A stretch of DNA of 7,949 nt, taken from NCBI GenBank assembly GCA_944382025.1, contig CALWMQ010000008.1, positions 1-7,949 of the forward strand, in the 5' to 3' direction. The translations under genes and the position numbers were made by a program. Below the pieces are notes generated by a model. That model saw nothing but the letters and a program-made list of their open reading frames with translations, ran no database searches and had not been told where the DNA came from. This document shows positions 5,145 to 7,949 of the stretch, piece after piece; the first letter of the stretch is position 1; every line of letters starts with the position of its first letter. This DNA comes from an uncultured Clostridia bacterium. GTDB taxonomy: Bacteria > Bacillota > Clostridia > Oscillospirales > Acutalibacteraceae.

Positions 5145-6394
5145 CAGCGTTTCACACGCCAAGATCGGCCCGGCGAAAATAACCCCAGTTCCTGATTGTC
5201 CACTCCCTGATATTGCTGCAGCAGCAACCGTCCGGCTATCTCCGCGAATAAGATACCATTGTCCCCACAGCACAAGGCATACGCCACCCTGCTACTGTCC
5301 GGCAGGCGCCCAATAATAGGCAGGGTATCCTTGGTGGAAGCGTCCGGTGAGGCGAAAACATATTCGGCTGTCAGGTCTGGAATGGCAGGGAACATTTCTT
5401 TCAGGGTCATCGCTAAGCTGTCAAACCGTTTATCCATGGCGGGGCTCATGTCCAGCACACCGGCTACACGTCCCTTTTCGTCCATATAATAGCTGTCCAG
5501 GCCGCCAATCAGGATACGCCTGTCTTCCGTAACGCTGCAATACAGCCGGGGTTCTTCTTCCCGATGAATCACGCAGGGCCCTCTCCAGCCCGCAAATCCC
5601 GCTACCGGTTCAGTAACCAGCATATAGGTAGTCCGTACTTCATCAATGCCGCCCAGCATATGGCTCATCCCTATACCCGACGCCATAATCACATAGTCCG
5701 CCTTGATGGTACGACCATTGGCGCATTCCAATATTACCGCTTCTTCCCCGCTTTCATCCAGGGTTTCAGCGCTGGTATTTTCGTAAATCCTGGCCCCTGC
5801 CTTTTCCGCCGCCTCGGCTGCTCCATGTACCAGGCGATAAGGATCCACCTGGGCGGCGGCGTTTTTGGCGTACATTCCCGCCTCCATGGGGAAGGTGAAC
5901 TGCTGGCTTCCGGTAATGCTGTCCAACAACTCCACTTCCATGCCGCTGTGCAGCCTCAAAGAATATTCTCTGCGGATTTTAGCCGCTTCTTCCGGCCGTT
6001 CGGTATACCGCAGGGAATCCATTCGCTGGAAACCGCAGGCGTCGTCAAATGAACTGCATAATTTTTCAATCTGGTCGATAGCTTCCGTCATCAGGCGGGA
6101 TGCCGTCATTGCCCTTTCCGGTCCTATTTCTTCCGCCATGCAAGTCAGGCAATCCCTTCCGGAAAGGGTCATGATGCCAGAGGAAACCGCCGTGGAACCA
6201 TATCCTAAAGGGGATTCGCTGACCATCACAGTATCCAGTCCCGCCTGGGCAAACCGCAGGGCAATCATAGCGGCGGAAATACCGCCTCCAACAACCGCGA
6301 CTTGACAGGTTATATCCTGATCCAGCCATGCATATTGTTTGGGAGCCGGGGTGAGCGAGGTCCATGCCGATGCGTGAACCATAGTTTTCATCAT
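5144..6394 (-). CDS. FAD-dependent oxidoreductase, DAO family
   Basis: A 416-residue protein with an N-terminal Rossmann FAD-binding fold. VAVVGGGISA (32-41) is the dinucleotide motif, and E60 at the end of the second strand is the expected ribose ligand. SPLGYGSTAVSSGIMT (61-76) matches the second FAD contact of DAO (D-amino-acid oxidase/glycine oxidase/PuuB-like) proteins. Near the C-terminus, TLPIIGRLPDSS and CCGDNGILFAEIAGRLL form the closing FAD site. The substrate is probably an amine or amino acid but cannot be named. In the Rossmann motif the third glycine is alanine (GGGISA), an uncommon but tolerated change. The Rieske domain that some relatives carry at the C-terminus is absent. 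Two adjacent ATGs (6392-6394 and 6389-6391) could serve as start; AAAGGA lies ten bases before the first. The gene is divergent from mscS and shares a 163-bp intergenic region in which I find no strong promoter for it. Confidence 0.86.
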   Translation of the reverse strand: MMKTMVHASAWTSLTPAPKQYAWLDQDITCQVAVVGGGISAAMIALRFAQAGLDTVMVSESPLGYGSTAVSSGIMTLSGRDCLTCMAEEIGPERAMTASRLMTEAIDQIEKLCSSFDDACGFQRMDSLRYTERPEEAAKIRREYSLRLHSGMEVELLDSITGSQQFTFPMEAGMYAKNAAAQVDPYRLVHGAAEAAEKAGARIYENTSAETLDESGEEAVILECANGRTIKADYVIMASGIGMSHMLGGIDEVRTTYMLVTEPVAGFAGWRGPCVIHREEEPRLYCSVTEDRRILIGGLDSYYMDEKGRVAGVLDMSPAMDKRFDSLAMTLKEMFPAIPDLTAEYVFASPDASTKDTLPIIGRLPDSSRVAYALCCGDNGILFAEIAGRLLLQQYQGVDNQELGLFSPGRSWRVKR

Positions 6395-6509
6395 TTCCTA
6401 CCAGTCCTTTCTCATGTAAAACCCGGATCCCTGTTTTTGGTTTTCCGGTTTTTCCTAGTTTGTGGCGGAATAGCCGGAAATATGTACGTATCGGGTCAAA
6501 GGCCGTATC

Positions 6510-6538
6510 TTGTCATCCCGAAAAAAATACGATATACT
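6510..6538 (+). promoter_or_regulatory. mscS: Sigma-A-type promoter for mscS
   Basis: TTGTCA (6510-6515) and TATACT (6533-6538) are 17 bp apart. Transcription would start near 6545, about 13 nt before the ATG at 6558. This excludes the in-frame TTG at 6510 as a start codon because it lies inside the -35 box. Confidence 0.72.
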
Positions 6539-6557
6539 TTGGAAAGAAGCGGATACC

Positions 6558-7424
6558 ATGGAAAGGATTGTGGAAAAAATGGAACAGATCAAGCTGTCTC
6601 TCTTGGCGTTCTGGAATCAGTTTCTGCTGTTTTTACCCAACATCTTGGGAGCGTTGATTATTCTGGCTCTTGCTTGGCTGGTTACCAAGCTGATAAACAC
6701 GCCGGTCAATACCCTGATGAGAAAAATCAAGTTGGATATTGATGCGGTAGCTGTCAAATATGTTAACCGGGTCATTAAGATCGTAATTTGGTTTCTAGGC
6801 GTGATTATGGCCATGGATAAATTGGGAATCCCCGTGACCAGCTTGATCACTATGCTGGCTGCGATCGGTGCCGCCGTTGCGCTGGCCATCAAGGACAATC
6901 TCTCCAATCTGGCGTCTGGTGTGATATTGCTGTTTACCAAGCCCTTTAAAGCCGGTGACTATGTTGAGGTGGAAAGTTATTCCGGTACCATTAAAGAAAT
7001 TGAAATTATGCACACCTATCTGGACACCCCCGGGAATACTCTGGTGGCCATCCCCAATACCAAAATGATGACCGCCACGATTGTCAATTATTCCACCTAT
7101 GATACCCGCCGTCAGGATTTCCTGTTTTCTATTGGGTACGATGACGATCTTTTGGAAGCTAAGGCGGTACTCCAGGAACTGCTGGATCAGCACCCCCTGG
7201 TGCTCAAAGAACCTGCCCCTGCCGTCCTGGTTAACGAACAGGGCGAATCAGCGGTAATACTGTTGGCCCGGGTCTGGTGCGCTACCGATGAATACTGGAA
7301 TCTCCGCTATGATCTGACGGAACAGGTGAAGCTGGCTTTTGACCGCCATGGCATTACTATCCCATATAAACAACTGGATGTCCATTTCCCCAAACAACAA
7401 AACGATAAAACCGTTATTTCATAA
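6558..7424 (+). CDS. mscS: Small-conductance mechanosensitive channel MscS family protein
   Basis: A 288-residue membrane protein, close to E. coli MscS in length (286). Membrane spans lie at about 24-46, 70-88 and 95-127. The third is the pore helix, reading SLITMLAAIGAAVALAIKD then NLSNLASGV. It is followed by the beta domain (KPFKAGDYVEVESYSGTIKEI, 128-148) and the alpha/beta vestibule domain ending in HGITIPYKQLDVHF. Such channels open under membrane tension and release solutes on osmotic downshock. With the ATG at 6558 the pore-helix positions coincide without gaps with E. coli numbering (NLSN at 114-117, G121), which supports this start. Its ribosome site is weak, and the ATG at 6579, preceded by AAAGGA, is an alternative. 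Compared with E. coli as I recall it, L105 is alanine and G113 is aspartate. No terminator follows directly; the next stem-loop is at 7678. Confidence 0.92.
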   Translation: MERIVEKMEQIKLSLLAFWNQFLLFLPNILGALIILALAWLVTKLINTPVNTLMRKIKLDIDAVAVKYVNRVIKIVIWFLGVIMAMDKLGIPVTSLITMLAAIGAAVALAIKDNLSNLASGVILLFTKPFKAGDYVEVESYSGTIKEIEIMHTYLDTPGNTLVAIPNTKMMTATIVNYSTYDTRRQDFLFSIGYDDDLLEAKAVLQELLDQHPLVLKEPAPAVLVNEQGESAVILLARVWCATDEYWNLRYDLTEQVKLAFDRHGITIPYKQLDVHFPKQQNDKTVIS

Positions 7425-7460
7425 ACTTTTGGATCGGTCTGTATCAGCTTTTCACATCCT

Positions 7461-7640
7461 GTGGGGTACGGCGAGGGCGCTGCCCCTCGACCCCGCCTTC
7501 TCTTGCGGTGCCCAAAACCGTCCCGCGCCGCTCTCGCGGCTGTCGGTTTTGACCGCGGCGCCAACCCCTGCTCGCTGCTTCCCGCACCGCGGGCGCTCCT
7601 AGGCGTTGCCTTTTGGAAAAGGCGGGCGAAAACTTTCTGT
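7461..7640. repeat. GC-rich hairpin-rich intergenic repeat (likely interspersed element)
   Basis: This 180-bp stretch is much richer in GC than its surroundings and is built of nested inverted repeats. GGGGT and CGAGGG (7463-7477) pair with CCCTCG and ACCCC (7484-7494). AAAACCG plus GCCGC (7514-7531) pairs with GCGGC plus CGGTTTT (7536-7550). CCCGC pairs with GCGGG (7581-7593). GCCTTTTGGAAAAGGC (7608-7623) is near-perfectly palindromic. Read on the minus strand it begins GAAAGTTTTCGCCCGCCTTT, a style I associate with multicopy intergenic repeats in gut Oscillospirales; that association is from memory. Open frames through it are low-complexity and unsupported. Whether it is multicopy cannot be seen from one window. 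Confidence 0.55.
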
Positions 7641-7677
7641 GCCATATTTTTTGCGGAATACCTTTTGCTACAGTATG

Positions 7678-7703
7678 AGGCGCGGCTTTGGCCGCGCCTT
7701 TAT
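7678..7703 (+). terminator. Stem-loop, probable terminator downstream of mscS
   Basis: AGGCGCGGC (7678-7686) pairs perfectly with GCCGCGCCT (7691-7699) around a TTTG loop, followed by a short T-rich run (TTTATGTATATAAG). The stem is strong but the T tract is weak. It is the first terminator-like structure after mscS, 250 bp from its stop, beyond the GC-rich repeat. Confidence 0.6.
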
Positions 7704-7716
7704 GTATATAAGTTGG

Positions 7717-7760
7717 ATACCGGAAAATATTTTTGAATTTTTACGGCGCGGTATTTTTTT
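7717..7760 (+). terminator. Weak second stem-loop with T run upstream of the transporter gene
   Basis: ATACCG (7717-7722) can pair with CGGTAT (7749-7754), directly followed by further Ts to 7760. The stem is short and the loop long (26 nt), so it may not fold well. It could back up the stem-loop at 7678. The T run merges into the candidate -35 of the next promoter. Confidence 0.3.
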
Positions 7761-7787
7761 GAGAAAAATCGGCAAACTAAATTTATT
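7759..7787 (+). promoter_or_regulatory. Possible promoter for the AbgT-family transporter gene
   Basis: TTGAGA (7759-7764) and TTTATT (7782-7787) are 17 bp apart in an AT-rich stretch, about 30 bp upstream of the ATG at 7818. The -10 is a poor match, so this is a weak call. Confidence 0.35.
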
Positions 7788-7817
7788 CAATATTCTATCT
7801 GGTGCGGGGGAATGTGC

Positions 7818-7949
7818 ATGCCATCCACAAAATCCAAAAAGCAAGCCTCTCTCTTTTCCCGTTTTTTGGGAGGTGTGGAACGGGTGGGCAATCGGCTCCC
7901 CCACCCGATCACCCTATTTTTCCTTTTTACAGTGGGTATCGTAATCCTT
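7818..7949 (+). CDS. AbgT-family transporter, N-terminal part (cut by window edge)
   Basis: The frame from the ATG at 7818 is open for 44 codons to the end of the window. After a short basic start (MPSTKSKKQASLFSRF) comes FLGGVERVGNRLPHPITLFF, which matches the conserved N-terminus of AbgT-family transporters, as in E. coli AbgT with its WVERIGNKVPHPFLLF. The hydrophobic run FFLFTVGIVIL begins the first membrane span. Family members import p-aminobenzoyl-glutamate or export related compounds such as sulfonamides; the substrate cannot be told from this fragment. GGGGGA (7806-7811) lies six bases before the ATG; an in-frame ATG at 7812 is too close to it. The gene is separated from mscS by a repeat and stem-loops, so it is probably transcribed independently. 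About 450-500 more residues are expected to the right. Confidence 0.78.
   Translation, partial: MPSTKSKKQASLFSRFLGGVERVGNRLPHPITLFFLFTVGIVIL

Noticed and set aside
6417..6460. Stem-loop in the oxidoreductase leader (ACCGGA with TCCGGGT on the minus strand)
   Set aside because: The stem needs a bulge and is short, and no known riboswitch or attenuator fits.
7461..7736. 91-codon open frame through the GC-rich repeat
   Set aside because: The composition is repeat-driven, there is no ribosome site, and the DNA is dominated by inverted repeats, so it is probably not a gene.
1..7949. tRNA or rRNA genes, CRISPR arrays, transposase genes, phage genes
   Set aside because: I saw no cloverleaf, no regularly spaced repeats, and no transposase, integrase or phage structural motifs on either strand.

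Overview
The window looks like a chromosomal piece of a low-to-mid GC Gram-positive anaerobe, most likely Clostridia (Oscillospirales type). The reasons are strong AGGAGG-type ribosome sites, sigma-A promoters of the TTGNNN-17-TATAAT kind, a TTG-started four-cysteine rpmB, a site-2 protease gene directly in front of scpA, and a GC-rich structured intergenic repeat of a style I associate with gut Oscillospirales. The taxonomic call is an inference; no 16S or other marker is present.

Layout. Positions 1-948 (minus) hold a site-2 protease family gene followed by the 5' part of scpA, running off the left edge and driven by a promoter at 991-1019. Divergent to it, rpmB (1175-1363, plus) has its own promoter, a leader hairpin and a terminator. 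Next is a plus-strand cluster: ppa (1558-2094), a nicotinamidase-like cysteine hydrolase (2119-2793) and nicotinate phosphoribosyltransferase pncB (2813-4261). A promoter precedes ppa and I see no terminator inside the cluster. After 128 bp comes a small winged-helix regulator (4390-4857) with only half a receiver domain, closed by a clear terminator.

Positions 4897-5143 hold no supported gene but contain a second, compound terminator and a long inverted repeat. A FAD-dependent oxidoreductase (5144-6394, minus) is convergent with the regulator and divergent from an mscS-type channel gene (6558-7424, plus). The gap 7425-7817 carries a GC-rich hairpin-rich repeat, two stem-loops and a weak promoter. 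The right edge cuts an AbgT-family transporter gene after 44 codons.

How the genes work together. The ppa-pncA-pncB cluster makes biochemical sense: nicotinamide is deamidated to nicotinate, PncB joins nicotinate to PRPP giving nicotinate mononucleotide and pyrophosphate, and Ppa removes the pyrophosphate. This is the salvage arm (Preiss-Handler) of NAD synthesis. The other genes are housekeeping or single-function genes without a visible common pathway. I do not see a convincing new multi-gene system. The most unusual items are the half-receiver regulator with its upstream direct repeats, the unexplained inverted repeat at 5054-5144, and the GC-rich repeat at 7461-7640.
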